Assembly: GCF_026212465.1 (NCBI RefSeq)
Contig: NC_080059.1
Coordinates: 19,773,319-19,837,318 of the forward strand
Direction of reading: 5' to 3'
DNA from: Amaranthus tricolor
Lineage: Eukaryota > Streptophyta > Magnoliopsida > Caryophyllales > Amaranthaceae
Length of the DNA: 64,000 nt
Positions 1-11,895 of this stretch are shown in pieces. A program made the translations under genes and the position numbers. The notes under the pieces are model-generated. The model saw only the letters and a program-made list of their open reading frames with translations. It ran no database searches and was not told the origin of the DNA. Position 1 is the stretch's first letter; each line of letters begins with the position of its first letter.

Positions 1-1659
1 TATAATATTTTTTAAATAATTTTATATTTTTAGACAATAAATATATAATATGTAATTTAATAATAAGGTCTTTAATTTTTCAAGGCTCTGTACGATCAAA
101 TATGGTGAATATACTCAGAACCTGCCCTGATTTATTGTTTAGATGCTTACTTGGTGAAGTACAATATTGTATCATTGATTTCTTAAGTTAATGGAGTTGT
201 TTACATGCACATGGGGTTTCGATCTTCATTATCTAACAATATTTTTTAATTAATTACTTAATCAAAGATATTTTTGATCAATTCAAGCCGTTTATTACAA
301 AATCTATCTAAAATAAAATAATTAAGAAATCTAAGTGTGTCAATCTTTGTTTTAGACCTATCATTAAAACAGTAAGCCACTTAATTCAGGTTTGATCTTT
401 GACCGAATTAAAACTCATTTAGTTGTATCGATTTTTAGATTCTAACGTCCATCTATAAACTTATTTTAAGTTATAAGATAAGATAAGAAATAGGATTTTG
501 CTATCAAACTCTCTCGGGTATTCATTAACAAAAACATAATCTATTTTAAATAGTAAAATTATAATATATTTTAACTTTGAAGTATATGAATATTTATTAT
601 GTTACCTAATATCTTATAAAATTTGGAATCTATCACTAAATTACGCGTCCTATATACTATGTTATTTTTATCTTTACTTTGTTTCTTATTACAGTCTTGC
701 AAAAATATTTTTCTTCTAGTTAACGAACGCCTTGGGCGTTCCTAAGCTTTTTCCTAAAAAATATACTATTTGTAAAATCGCCTTAAGTACAAATGAATTG
801 AAAAAATATAATAATAAAAGTGGTAAAAAAAACTATATTCTATTACAAACTGGGAAAAATGTGTGGATGTGATGAAAAATATTGTATGAATGAAAATTAA
901 TGCAAACATAAATCATTAAAAATATTTGGAATGGAGAAAATTAATATAGCAGACTAAAAGGACAAATGAGACTAATTGTTTGCCACAAAGAGAGTATGAA
1001 CTATGAGTTTGGTCAATTGACTTGACCCAAACCATGCTCTTAATGATCAACTTTAAGACTGTGGTTAGATAGATTTCTAAGAGAAAAAAGAAATGATAGG
1101 TTTGGGTCAAATGGGAAGGGAAGGATAGGAAAAGAAGAGAAGAAAAAAAGGACATATTTCCTTTGTTTGTATACGAGGAAAATGGAAGGAAATGAAAGGC
1201 ATAAAGAAGTTGTGTATTTAAAATCATATGAAGCTGAAATTTCAGATTTATCCTATTTTTTTTTTACTAATTATCTTTCTATCATGACTTTTTTCAAAGA
1301 ACTCATGTACTTAATTTTTTTATCATCTCATGCTACGCTCAATTTTTGTTTCTTCTTTATTTTAGGAGTGTCATGTACTTATTTTATTTATAAACATTAT
1401 TTTATACTTTTCATACAAATTCAATTATGTAGCCCTCATTCATTGAATTCAGTAAAGAAAAACAAATTAAAATAAATTTTCATCAACACTTTCAGGTTTT
1501 ATTGAATGTCCATTGGTGATCAGAATGAAGTTAAACATACTTCTTCTGAGTTCTTCACATCAATCAAAAAACCTCTTTTCATATCCTTGTAATGGGATAA
1601 AGATAAGATAAATTTATCAAAACTTATGCGCACATTACACATTTTTCTCTCTAAACAAA
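1..1659. other. AT-rich intergenic stretch, no gene seen
   Basis: No conserved domain, splice-consistent exon chain or RNA gene is visible. Two short frames, 916-1227 on - and 1167-1475 on +, overlap each other, are rich in F, L, S and Y as expected from random AT-rich DNA, and match nothing recognised. The only local structure is a short perfect hairpin at 725-741 (7-bp arms GAACGCC/GGCGTTC around 3 bases). Confidence 0.6.
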
Positions 1660-2422
1660 CCAAAGAATCACAATGAATCTCCTCAAGACCATGACTGGAT
1701 ATGAGTAATGCAAAGTGAATTAAATGATTTTAGAGAAATAAAGTTGGACGTTGGTTCAACAACCCATCAATCAATCAATAATTGGCACTAAATGGTAAGG
1801 TGGTACTTAACAAGGCAAGACTAGTCGCAAAAGGATACAACTAAGAAGGAGCCACTGATTATGAGGAAACTTTTTCATAGCACATTTGGAAGCTATCACA
1901 ATTCTACTAGCATTTGCATCATTCATGCGTATAAAACTTTATTAGATGAATGTAATTGTGCGTTCCTAAATAGATATTTAAATGAAGAGTTATATGTGTC
2001 TCAAACCCCTAGATTCGAAATTGAAGATCTACCTAATCATGTGTTTGAATTGAATAAAGCACTTAATGATTTAAAATAAGCACCAAGGTCTTGGTATGAT
2101 AATTATCTCGATATCTGTTAGAAAATGGTTTTATAAGAGGAATGATCGATAAAAGTTTATTTGTCAAGACTCATGAAAAAGATATTCTTGTTGTACAAGT
2201 TTATATCGATGATATCTTGTTTAGTGTTACTAACAAAATTTTATGTAAAGAATTCTCTAACATTATGAGAAAAGAATTTGAAATGAACATAATGGAGGAA
2301 CTCACTTTCTCTATGGCATTACAACTCGAGCAAGAAAAATCAGATACTTTTTTCTGTCAAGGAAAATGCAATGGAGACTTACTCAAGAAGTATACGATAG
2401 ATCAATGCAAAATTATAAAAAT
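1660..2422 (+). pseudogene. Decayed Sirevirus-like Ty1/copia reverse transcriptase fragment
   Basis: Several frames together read as the N-terminal and central part of a copia reverse transcriptase. Around 1690-1870 there are traces of the block before the TFAPVA motif. At 2142-2410 one frame shows the catalytic box as YIDD (about 2202-2213), followed by a conserved CKEF..IM..EFEM segment. The closest relative in this window is the pol at 48326-51556: the segment around the catalytic box aligns residue by residue (for example IDKSLFVK against IDKTLFFK). Stops and frameshifts make it non-coding. Protease, integrase and gag are missing upstream, so the element is 5' truncated. Alignment to pol is lost at 2422, where a foreign block begins, and resumes at about 3355. 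Confidence 0.8.
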
Positions 2423-3354
2423 TGTTGTAAACTGTGACTTTAAATTTATAATTAAATTTATAAAATACAGTTACATAAACTTCGTAGGTTACAAAAATAT
2501 ATAACAAGTTCAAACCTTTCTTAACATACACCAAATGTGAATTTCATTATCGGAAATCACCATATATCGAACATAGTTCAAGAAGATTTTGTATGTGACT
2601 TGATATAAATTCTAAGCGAGACTCTCTTCCTAACACATCATTTCCTCTCTACTACGGTGCTTGGGAATATTTACCGGAAATATGTTTTGAGATACAAAGA
2701 ATTTCACTAAATTCCTAGCATAAGGAAATTAGAACGACATGAGAAAAACTTAAATGGAAAAAGAAACATAAATTTACAATCGAGGATTGCAAGTTCTCTA
2801 TGTAAAGTGCTAGAGAGGAGAAGAATTCAAAAAATACATGTATATTCCATGTATATCTCATGTAAGAAATAAGTTACACATGCCTTCTATATTTATAGAA
2901 GAACATACAACCATTCATGAAATAATATGTTACTTCATGAACCGCAACATTGATTCACGAATGAATGTCGATCATAAATCAATCCATCCCAATATATTCA
3001 GTTAATATAACCATATTAATCGTAGGTAGTTATAGCATAACTAAAAAAACAGAATAAAACAAACATTGCAAAAACCAGAGCAAAAAAGTCGCGACCAGTG
3101 AAAAACTTCACGACCTGCGAACTCGCGACCAGTGAAGAAAGTCACGACCCGCGAATTAATTGTGTTTTTTTCGAAACAGAAACTTTGCTTTGAAAACTCG
3201 CGACCCGCAAGCCTTTTCGCGATCTATAAAAACACTTTCCACAAAATTAGTAACTTTGCAATTTTGGGATATATCCAGTTAATTATTTAATTAATTTTTT
3301 TGATTTAATTAATTTATTATTTCCGATAACCATTATACGCTCTAAATGACAACA
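2423..3354 (-). mobile_element. Probable solo LTR inserted in the decayed copia RT, - orientation
   Basis: This 932-bp block interrupts the RT reading between the LLKKY motif (just before 2410) and the block matching [11 protein letters not shown] (from about 3405). It starts TGTTGT and ends ACAACA, a typical LTR terminal inverted repeat. On the - strand there is a TATA-like TATAAATATAG at about 2888-2898. Upstream of it (- sense) are GC-rich repeats of the type TCGCGACC at 3090-3220, like a repeated U3 enhancer region. No matching 5-bp target duplication survives (AAAAT against GAACC), so the exact borders are tentative. No internal coding region is present, hence a solo LTR. Confidence 0.5.
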
Positions 3355-3870
3355 GAACCTGCTATGAGGTAAATGCTGTCCTTAGACCCCAACCTTGATA
3401 GTAAAAATATTGATCATATAAGTTATTGAGGTATGATATGAACTTTGCTATATTTAACCTCATCAAGGCCTGGTACTATATTTAGTCTTTGTGTGTGTGT
3501 TCTTTATTTGAATGGAACTAAAGACATGGGAATTCTAAACAAACTAATTTTCTATTTGTAGGATATTCTGATGCTAATTATGCGAGATATAAAGTAGATA
3601 GAAAAGTACTGCATATTTTGTCAATTCTTATGTCCCTCATTGACATCAAGGCACTCAAAGAAACAACAGTCAGTCGCAATATCAGTCTTTGAAGTTAAAT
3701 ATATAGCTGCAGGAGCTAGCTGTTCTCAGGTTGAATGGATCTCTCAATAAGTAAGAGATTTGGGATCAAACTACAATGGTGTTTCAATTAAATGATAATA
3801 CTAGTGCCATCTTAATTAATAAAAATCCAGTGTAACATTCAAGAAGAAAGTGTATTGATGAGTACTAAAG
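3355..3870 (+). pseudogene. Continuation of decayed copia RT and RNase H
   Basis: After the inserted block the pol homology resumes. 3405-3480 reads as the segment whose intact version here is [20 protein letters not shown] (compare 50878-50935). 3500-3530 matches the RYLKGT region. 3560-3600 matches the RNase H start (GYSDANYA for FSDADYAGD), and 3690-3860 matches the [11 protein letters not shown] and NTSAI blocks. Stops are frequent. This is the same element as 1660-2422 and follows it directly if 2423-3354 is removed. Confidence 0.75.
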
Positions 3871-4352
3871 CTCATGATCCTAATGTAACAATGTTGTTAG
3901 GTTTCTACGCCTTTTGTACAATTACTCTACATAAATGTTTAGACTTCTAATTACTGTGCCTTTCTCTTTAGAATACTCATGTTATTTTTATTTTTTTTTT
4001 TCAAATTTTTATACAAAAATTTGTGCTAAACATTTATTTAAAATTAATTCAAGTTTTACATTTTTAATATTATTTTTTTTTGAAAACAAACAACTTCATT
4101 TTAAGTTTTTAGACGTTATTTTTATATCATTTTAGCTTGATTTATAAAACATAAACATGTCTAACATTCAGGGAATATATAGTCACAAGGATGACCTTGA
4201 TCATTTAAAACTTTATGCTATTTGATTATTGTTATGCTTAGGAGTTTATTTTGTATGTAATTATTTATTTTAATCTTATTGCTAACTTACTTTATGCAAG
4301 TTTTTAGTGTTTACTTTGATAAAAGTTTTTTTACTTACATCAAAAGGCAGAT
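3871..4352 (+). other. 3' untranslated part of the decayed copia, ending in a PPT-like tract
   Basis: No coding signal is seen. The last bases before the LTR (about 4338-4352, CATCAAAAGGCAGAT) are purine-rich. They sit where the intact Sirevirus in this window has CATCAAAAAGGGGGAATT (54543-54561), so they are read as the degenerate polypurine tract. Confidence 0.5.
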
Positions 4353-5741
4353 TGTTGGATTCATGTTTTGGTTCGTTTAATAAAAGTCAATATTAAGTTA
4401 ATCCATATGTATAATTCATGTTAGTGTAATGTATATGATTACTAATTTGTTAGTGTTGAATGTTTTAAATAATATAGAATGGAGTAAGTAAAAGTGAAAT
4501 TACTATTAATCAAGAACTTGAAATTAAAATTTTAAATATGAATTTCTAGTCAATGGTCAAAACTATAACTCCTGTCTTATAGGAATAATATTGAGTATGT
4601 AGGCTTTATGTTTACATTTGATTTTCAAAATTTAAAATCCTTTTGAAATACGAATTGGTTAAGTTACGTTTCAATTTGAATTGTTGTTGTTATAGTTGTT
4701 GGTTATTGCAAATCCTACTTATTAGAAAGGCTCATTCAAACTGATTTGAACTAATTAGATTCCTAACAGTTTGGATTATCTGTGGAAGATCTTCTATTTA
4801 TATGAAGTTTACACAAGCGAAAGAAGATACAATAATTCTTTATATCGATATAGAAAGCCTTTCATTAAACACTCATCAGTCTCTCCAAAATTTAATCTTT
4901 ATAATTTTAGAGTGATAGTTTCCAAGAAGTTCTTAGATTTTAATGTTTTAGATATCTTGTAGCTTAGATCGAGTTGCAACTTTTTGAGCATAAGTTTTTA
5001 TTTTTCAGGTTAGAGTTAGATTTTGAGTCTTTTTATTGAGAAACTTTTTTTTTTTCGAAATTACCAAAACCAAAATCACATATTACATTTAAGTAAGGTT
5101 TTATCTTGGTAAATATAGATCTAAGCTACTTCAAGTTAAGTGTCTTATTTTTTCATAGTACCTTGACTCTGAGTTTAGTAGTTTGTTGTTCTACGAAGTG
5201 TTAAGGAGATAAAAGTAAAATCTTCTTTAAGTATCTTTGAGGGACAAGTGTACCTTAACTAAACGTACATGTATTACTGATTGGTGAAGTGAATAATATA
5301 AAGAGGTGTAGTTTTTAAAAACCTAAAGAGTTAACTTTAGACGAATATTAATCATTAGTGATGAACTTTATAAACAAATAATTTTTTTTGTCTACTTTAA
5401 ATTCACAATTATATGGCTTACTTCAAAGTCTTGAACGAACAAGTAATTAGGATCTTGACAAACAAAATCCAGGAAAAGCCATGCTCTATTCAAGCCTCTA
5501 GGATATAAACTCATAGTTCCATTAACGATTCTTCAAGGCTCTCGTGTAGGAGGACTAATAAGATTTTCATTTGACTTGTATATAAAAACATCCACACAAG
5601 AGGAGAGTTAACTGCACACAAGTTTTACGAAGTTCCATCTCAAAATCAATTGTTATAGAAGGAATAACCCACCAAGCTTATATGTCAATCAGCCTCGCTC
5701 TAATTTTCAATGTGGAATTACATATGTGTTATTTTCCAACA
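4353..5741 (+). repeat. 3' LTR of the decayed Sirevirus-like copia
   Basis: This 1389-bp block begins TGTTGGA and ends TTCCAACA. These are the same terminal hexamers as the Sirevirus LTRs at 45239-46436 and 54562-55735. It directly follows the PPT-like tract. A TATA-like CTATTTATATGAAG lies near 4794-4807, where an LTR promoter is expected. A short open frame at 4771-4962 is not considered real. The 5' LTR is not in the window. Confidence 0.65.
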
Positions 5742-5930
5742 GAGGCATGATAAAGTTATAACATATATCTCAAGGCTTCAGCCATTAGTTTAATCTTTTA
5801 ATTGAGTTGATTTTTTGACACCAAATTGATGCATTCTTTTCTTATTCTTCATCTTTAATTTAGCTTTTTGTTCATTTACTTCTCCTTTGTTCATTTCTCC
5901 AATAATAAACAATGTGCAAAAACATTAATA

Positions 5931-6188
5931 CTTCCTCCGTTCCCCAATACTTGATACATTTGATTTTTTACGTAATTGGATGTATTATTTTAATTATTTA
6001 TATATTAAACTATACATATCTAAAAATCATAAAAATTTAATATTATGAAAGTATGTGATTAGACGATTCAAACAAGATCACATTTAACTATATTTATTTT
6101 TATATATTAGCCGCAACATATAAAATAAGTTTGAACGATGAATAGTGCATAAAATCGTTGTGTAGCAAGTATTTTAGAACGGAGAAAG
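5931..6188. mobile_element. Stowaway-like (Tc1/mariner) MITE
   Basis: This 258-bp non-coding element has a TA target duplication on both sides (5929-5930 and 6189-6190). Its imperfect terminal inverted repeats are CTTCCTCCGTTCCCCAATAC at the left and, on the opposite strand, CTTTCTCCGTTCTAAAATAC at the right. The CTCCCTCCGT-type end is the usual mark of plant Stowaway MITEs. It lies about 0.8 kb upstream of the JAZ start codon. Confidence 0.8.
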
Positions 6189-6962
6189 TAATAAGTAAAA
6201 AAACCTAAATTAATTAATCACTAATCCTTAACACAAGCTAAGCTTATACTTCTAAGGATAAATTAAAGGACTAATTAAGGACTAAGGAGCAATCCCCCCA
6301 TTAAAAAAAATGAGGAGACAATCTAGCTAAAAGCCTTTAATCTTGCAAGACTGTGCATCACGTGGGCATTTGTTGATTTGAATTGATAAATGATCAGCCA
6401 TTGCGTAAGTAATTAACATAATTTAAGCATCAACTTAAAGAGTTGGTGGATTTCCAGCTCAGTTACCACCAATTCAACTCATATGATATAGTCAGTGCAT
6501 GAAACTTCTCGTTGATTACTTTATAAATTATATTTAAGATCGTGGTTATTATTATAATCCTAACATTTATCTTGGGCGGCATTTTTCCTAATTGAAAATT
6601 ATACATGATAGCACATAGAACTGAGTGCATTGATTGCTTAATACTATTTCATCTTTAGTGGTCCTTTTAACATTTTAATATTCATGAGTTTTATTATTTT
6701 TTGTAATTTATGTAATTTTTAATTAATTTGGCTACAGCAATTTTGGGTTTTTTAATTCAATACATCTTTCTCATATTTGGCTTATTCTTTGGGAAGGTAT
6801 CAATGCTTTTTATTTGCCTCAATACACATTTTCATTTAGTTTCAGGAGTTGAAACTGGGTTAAAGTCAATTTAATTAGCTAATAATTTGAGTTAAGAAAA
6901 AAAAAAAAAACTGGGTTTTCAGAAAAATTTCATCTTTAATTAGCTAATAATTTGGGGCAAAA
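6189..6962 (+). promoter_or_regulatory. Upstream region of the JAZ gene
   Basis: This is non-coding sequence between the MITE and the JAZ start. It holds a G-box (6359-6364, separate entry). It also holds an imperfect direct duplication: TTTAATTAGCTAATAATTTG occurs at about 6870 and again at about 6935, each near an ACTGGGTT motif. The second copy supplies an in-frame TAA at 6948-6950 just before the ATG at 6963, and no AG acceptor lies between them. This fixes the start at 6963. No clear TATA box was chosen. Confidence 0.5.
6359..6364. promoter_or_regulatory. G-box CACGTG upstream of JAZ
   Basis: A perfect palindromic CACGTG, followed by GG, lies about 600 bp upstream of the JAZ start codon. 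The MYC2-type bHLH factors that JAZ proteins repress bind this motif, and JAZ genes are commonly MYC2 targets. That a MYC factor acts here is inference; a hexamer also occurs by chance. Confidence 0.35.
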
Positions 6963-9900
6963 ATGAAAAAATCTGGGTTGCAATGGTCTTTTGCAAATAA
7001 TAGTGCTGCAGCTTATTCCCAATTTCTTTCTTTCAAGTCTTCTCAAGAACAAGGAGGAACCCACAAACAATACCCTCCTGGATTTTCTCAGGTTTGAACT
7101 TTCTCCCTTTATTTCATTTGTTTTGAAATGGGAAGTCTAGCTACTTTTATGTTGTTTATGTTTTGTGTTTCATGTTAAAGACAACTCTGCCTATAGGTGG
7201 GAGCCAATTTTCGACATTAGGGTAATGGAATGGAATGGAGTGAAAGGGCTTAATGATGTATCCTTTATTTTGATTTGTTTTGATTCATTTAATCGATTTT
7301 ATATTGTTAGGGATTAAGATTTTAACATTGAAATTCAAAATGATTTTCCAGCTATAAATGTAGATATTGATATAATTTAAGAATTTGAAGTCTCCCCTTA
7401 TCTTATTTGTTTTGAAATGGGAAATCTAGCTGCTTTGATATGGTTTATGTTGCAAATTAAAGACTAATCTTCTTTTTGTTATAGATTAGTATTTTATATG
7501 GCTAAATAAACTATAATGTATATTAGTAATATCTGTATGTCGATGTGTTTTGGTTTATGTAGCCGACTTTATATTGTTGAGATTTAAGTTATTGAATTGA
7601 CTTTGTAGCTATAAGGCTAGATATTAATTCAAGGGTATATTTGATATTGGATTTATAGAGAAGTTTGAGTTTGGAAAAGCAAGGGGGAGGTCAACATGTT
7701 TCTCATGCTCATCCTTGGCAAACTAATGATGCATACACAACTGCCCAAGCAAAGCAAATGGTGCCTTCTGCTATACAAACTTCTATTCTTTCACCTCATT
7801 TAACCCCAAATTCACCAAATGTGATATCATCTCCTATCACACATGTACTTCCTGTTCCAACTCAAATTGGTCCTGTTGTTGGTTCAACTGATCTCAAGTA
7901 TGTTTATACTTTTCTTATTCTTTTTAGTATTTGCAATAATTGTGTATATTTATGTTGATTACAATTTATGGATGTTGTTGTTTGTAGGAGTTCGCCAAGT
8001 ATCTCCATTGGACCATGTCAGCTAACCCTCTTCTATAATGGATCAGTTTGTGTATATGATAATGTGTCGCCTGAGAAGGTAATACATTCTATTCTATACT
8101 AATTTGGGTTTGGTACTAGCTTAAGACGTACATATTTAAGTATCCGACTAGACTGTTTTATGGAAATTTTTCTTAGTTTGGCCTTCGGTAAAATTAAGGA
8201 TGACACGTGGTTATAATTCTAGAGGTATTGCATCGCACTCAATCCAGTTGGAGTAAACATGGGTATGAGTTTAATTGGTATAGAGATGTCCATATTTAAG
8301 GGGAATGAGAAGTCATACCTGCTATGTATAACTAGTATGTTGTGGGTACTAGGTATGCGGTTTTACCTGCACCACCCTATGCTCCATGCTTACTGAAGCC
8401 GTAGGCCCATACTCACAATTTGAGTATTACTACCTCCTTCCTGGCTAACGTTGTCATTTGGAATTTGATACTATTCATTAATCATTCTTAGTTTGTATTT
8501 CTATAAGTTAAAACATCGTCAAATGGAATCTTGTACGATTCATCTCAATGTAAAATTTATTAATGTAAACATCTTATGATTGTTATTATGCACCAATCAG
8601 AGATATTAAGAATTAAATTAGTGCATTAGCAAGCGTGCAATCTTAAACGAGACAAGTAGTAAGGATAGAAGGGTGTATGATATCATGAATTTTAGTTCTA
8701 GACTTGATCAAATAACTTATATTTGTATGTTATTTAGATTGTATGCTATTTTTTATGATTAATAACATCTATTTATAAGAGCTTTTTTATCCTATTGCTG
8801 CACTTGGCAAATTGATGAATGTACCAAAGTCAGTTTGATTTCTTCGTGCTTTAATTATTTTACGTTGTTGTTGGTTGCTATTGGGCGGCTATAACCACAA
8901 AGGATATACGGCCTAGTCGGCTTGTGGGTGCAAAGTCGGGTATAAGGACATACTTACATACCCAATTAGGAAGGTTGGGCATGAAAATTTTTCTTGCCAT
9001 GGGTGGTGGGTATGATAATTCATGTGTGTAGGATACGGAGCAGAGGGTCCCCGCGCCAATTTGTCATCGCTTTATATATTACATACATGTTAGAGTGAAA
9101 CCAAGGGTCCGAGTAGCATTTTCTATTTACTATCCTTGTTGCAAATTATCATTTGGATCTAATTTGTATTTCTTACAATCCATGTTGTTATTTAGGCTCA
9201 AGCCATAATGTTACTAGCTGGAAATGGTGAATCAAAGAATTCAACTGCCGCACCTGCTCCCGCACTTCAGTCTCGGCCGACACCACCAAAAGATATTTCT
9301 GTTACAAATCTTTCTGTAGGACTTTCAAGCTCAGGTTCCTTGCCTTTGCCTGCACCTGTTAGTCCACTCTCTGCAGTAGTAACTAGCATTCCCATTAAAT
9401 CCGAGGGATTCTCTAGCTCAGTTTCTTTGAGTTCACTGTCTGCAGTAGCATCTAGCAGTCCAATTCCATCCGGGGGATTCTCTAGCACAATTTCTTTGCC
9501 CAAGCCTGTTAGTTTTCTGCCTGCAGTAGCATCTAATTCAGCAGTTGAAGCAAACCCAATCAAACCAGTTGTTACTGCTCACGTTAAGTGCCCGGAAACT
9601 CCTAAATCAGATGCACTCATTGGAGCCGGTGCTGCAAAATCAGTTCCGTCAGGTATTTCTCAATCAGATATATGCGTCTTCCTTTGGAGACCTTGTTTTT
9701 ACTTCAGTTTCAAAATAAGTTTCGTATAGTTCAGAAAGTTTACCTTGTACTATTGACTGCAGCTGTACCTCAGGCTCGGAAAGCATCTCTTGCAAGATTC
9801 TTGGAGAAACGGAAGGAGAGGTAAGAACTTTAACTATCAAGTAATTATGTTTTATGAAACCTACAATTAGGCCTTTTGTTGGCTATAAATTATATTCTAC

Positions 9901-10737
9901 AAATCACTAGTCATGCAATAATAAGTCATGGTGAAATCTAACACGAGATAATAAGAACTAAATCCCTGTATGAAACCTGTAGTTACACCGTTGGCTGGCT
10001 TTAAGTCGAAAGTAGACTCATAACTCATGACCGGTGCTTCTATGTTTTTGTTAAATAGTCTACCCAGCTTGTTGGCTTCCTTTTTTACTGCAATCTTTCA
10101 ACTCATCTGGATCAGCCATCAATCGATCGAGATAATCTGATATCTCTTGAATAACCTGAAACATGAAAAACTAATCTGATATCAGGCTACGAAATGATAG
10201 GATTTCTGTCAGACTCGTTTCATCTTAAACACTCGATGCCTGCTAGTAAATAAGAGGAGACCGGGCTATTATGTTTTTCTGCTCTGTCATCGCATTATGG
10301 TATGAAAACGCATGAAGAGAAGGCAATTCCTCTGATAGTACTAGGTGATGACAAGAAGGAATCCGAACAATAGTCCACTGATATCCTATGTGATGGGAAT
10401 GAATACACCCACTCGACTAATAGAACTAACGTTATCATACTAGCTCTAAATTCAGCCAGCATAGGTCCTCAACCATTTATAATACAAATTTCATTAATAG
10501 AAGTCTATAAGTTCCGCACTTTCAGCAAGATTTACACTCTGAAGTGTTATTTGCAAGTTTTGCATACTAATCATGATTCACAGCACTCGGCTATATACTT
10601 ATGAAATGACTTGTCTGTTCATCAGGGTAACTGCTGCTTCTCCTTATATTATCAGCAAGAATGCTTCGGAATGCAGCGGTGGATCGACTTTTCTGGCGAA
10701 TTCTGCATCGTCCAGTCCCTTACCAGCTAGCAATTAG
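6963..10737 (+). CDS. Jasmonate ZIM-domain repressor, TIFY6B/JAZ3-like (six exons)
   Basis: Exons 6963-7091, 7659-7897, 7988-8078, 9196-9652, 9763-9820 and 10626-10737 join in frame with GT-AG introns to 1086 nt, giving 361 residues. The product is a nuclear repressor of MYC-type factors that is degraded through COI1 when jasmonoyl-isoleucine is present. Motifs seen: an N-terminal QWSF..YSQFLSF block typical of the JAZ3/4 group (residues 7-24); the ZIM/TIFY motif as TLFYNG (136-141), continuing GSVCVYDNVSPEKAQAIMLL; a Ser/Pro-rich middle (about 170-300) with imperfect repeats; and the Jas motif from VPQARKASLARFLEKRKERV (307-326) to the SPY box (330-332). The usual N-terminal stretch of this group before QWSF is missing: an in-frame stop at 6948 makes the M at 6963 the start. 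The last intron lies exactly after R325 in the Jas motif. The product call is firm; expression is unknown. Confidence 0.92.
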
Positions 10738-10740
10738 AGA

Positions 10741-11063
10741 ATATTTAATGAGTTCTGGCAATGGGACTGTGAAATATATATTCACTATTGTCAGAATGAT
10801 AATATTCACTGAACCTTAGATATTATGTTTTATACTATATTTTCTTTTTGTCTTGAAGTAATTGCAACCAAGAAATGTTTGTATTATACTATGTTCATTA
10901 ATTTTTTGGGAAAATTGATGATAATTAGTAAAATGCTAAGAAGGTAGCAACTACTAAGGGGTAAATCACTGTAAATGGGAAACTCTTTTATCTCAAACAG
11001 GGCCAGTTCTCAACTCATTTCGGGTAGCCGACCGCCTAGGGACCCCAGAATTAAGGGGCCTCA
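10741..11063. repeat. Direct duplication copy A: JAZ 3' flank plus hAT-like terminus
   Basis: It starts four bases after the JAZ stop, so it includes the 3' UTR. It is repeated with high identity at 13401-13772. It ends with a GC-rich stretch (about 11001-11063, AGGGCCAGTTCTCAACTC onward) resembling hAT transposon ends. Compared with copy B it lacks about 50 bp after position 10962. The two copies flank a copia fragment. Confidence 0.85.
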
Positions 11064-11895
11064 TCTTTGAGATACCGATATTACTAATGCCTATATTACC
11101 GGTGGTAATTCATACGGATTGCAGGACGGCACTGGTGAAGGCTTATAGTCAAGTGTATAAAGGTAAATCTCGTCATATTGCTTCGAGGTACAGCCTAGTG
11201 CAAGGATATATCGTTAATGGGATCATAACTCTTGATTATGTGAACACTAAGTTCAATTTAGCTGATTTCTTCACTAAAGCCATGAGTAGGGATTCAATTG
11301 AACATGCGTCAGTTGCAATTGGATTACGTTAACTAAAATTCAATTAAAAAGCCCAATTCATGCACGATTAACGTCGTGTCTGAATTCAATGTGGTGATAT
11401 TCTTTTTGAATTTTGTAAGCAACAAGTTTTAATGACCCATAGTTACTTTAGACCGTGAGTAGCGAGTTAGTCATCATTTAAAGTTCTCAAGGTCCGGAGT
11501 TGAAGAGCTCTTGGTGAAGTATCCATTTGCGGGGATATTTTATACGTTAGGAGAACTTACCTATATAAGTTTGAAGTTATGGCCGCTTCAAGTAGTCAAG
11601 ACTAACGTATAGACTATGATAAACTTATGAATAGATATGGACATGACCATTATAATGTGTCAAAGAAATGACAATGTGTTATTTGTTCTATGTGTACTTC
11701 ATCTTCAAATGGTCAAAGGTGCTATATGATTCAAATCCGTATGGATATCATTATAACACGATCATTTTTCAAGTGTGTTGTACTAGGTGTTAATTCAATC
11801 CGCAGAGACATTAGCATTGATGCATAGAATGTGATTTTAAGATCAGTTTTTGAGAAAGAGAAAGAAAGTCCTAAAGGCTCCAAATGGGGGAGAAT
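11064..11895 (+). pseudogene. Ty1/copia RNase H C-terminus and 3' untranslated region
   Basis: A frame open at 11087-11332 reads as the end of copia RNase H: HTDCRTALVKAYSQVY, then KSRHIASRYSLV, then FNLADFFTKAMSRD. These are the hallmark blocks before the end of pol. About 560 bp without coding follow, ending in a polypurine tract (about 11883-11895, AATGGGGGAGAAT) right before a TGTTGAG LTR start. The rest of pol is absent upstream: the homology starts abruptly at the end of duplication copy A. Confidence 0.8.

Noticed and set aside
916..1475. Two overlapping open frames on opposite strands, about 100 residues each
   Set aside because: Composition is that of random AT-rich DNA, there is no motif, and they overlap each other.
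9267..9563. 98-residue frame on - inside the JAZ gene
   Set aside because: Antisense of the Ser/Pro-rich exon 4; the + strand reading continues a well-supported spliced gene.
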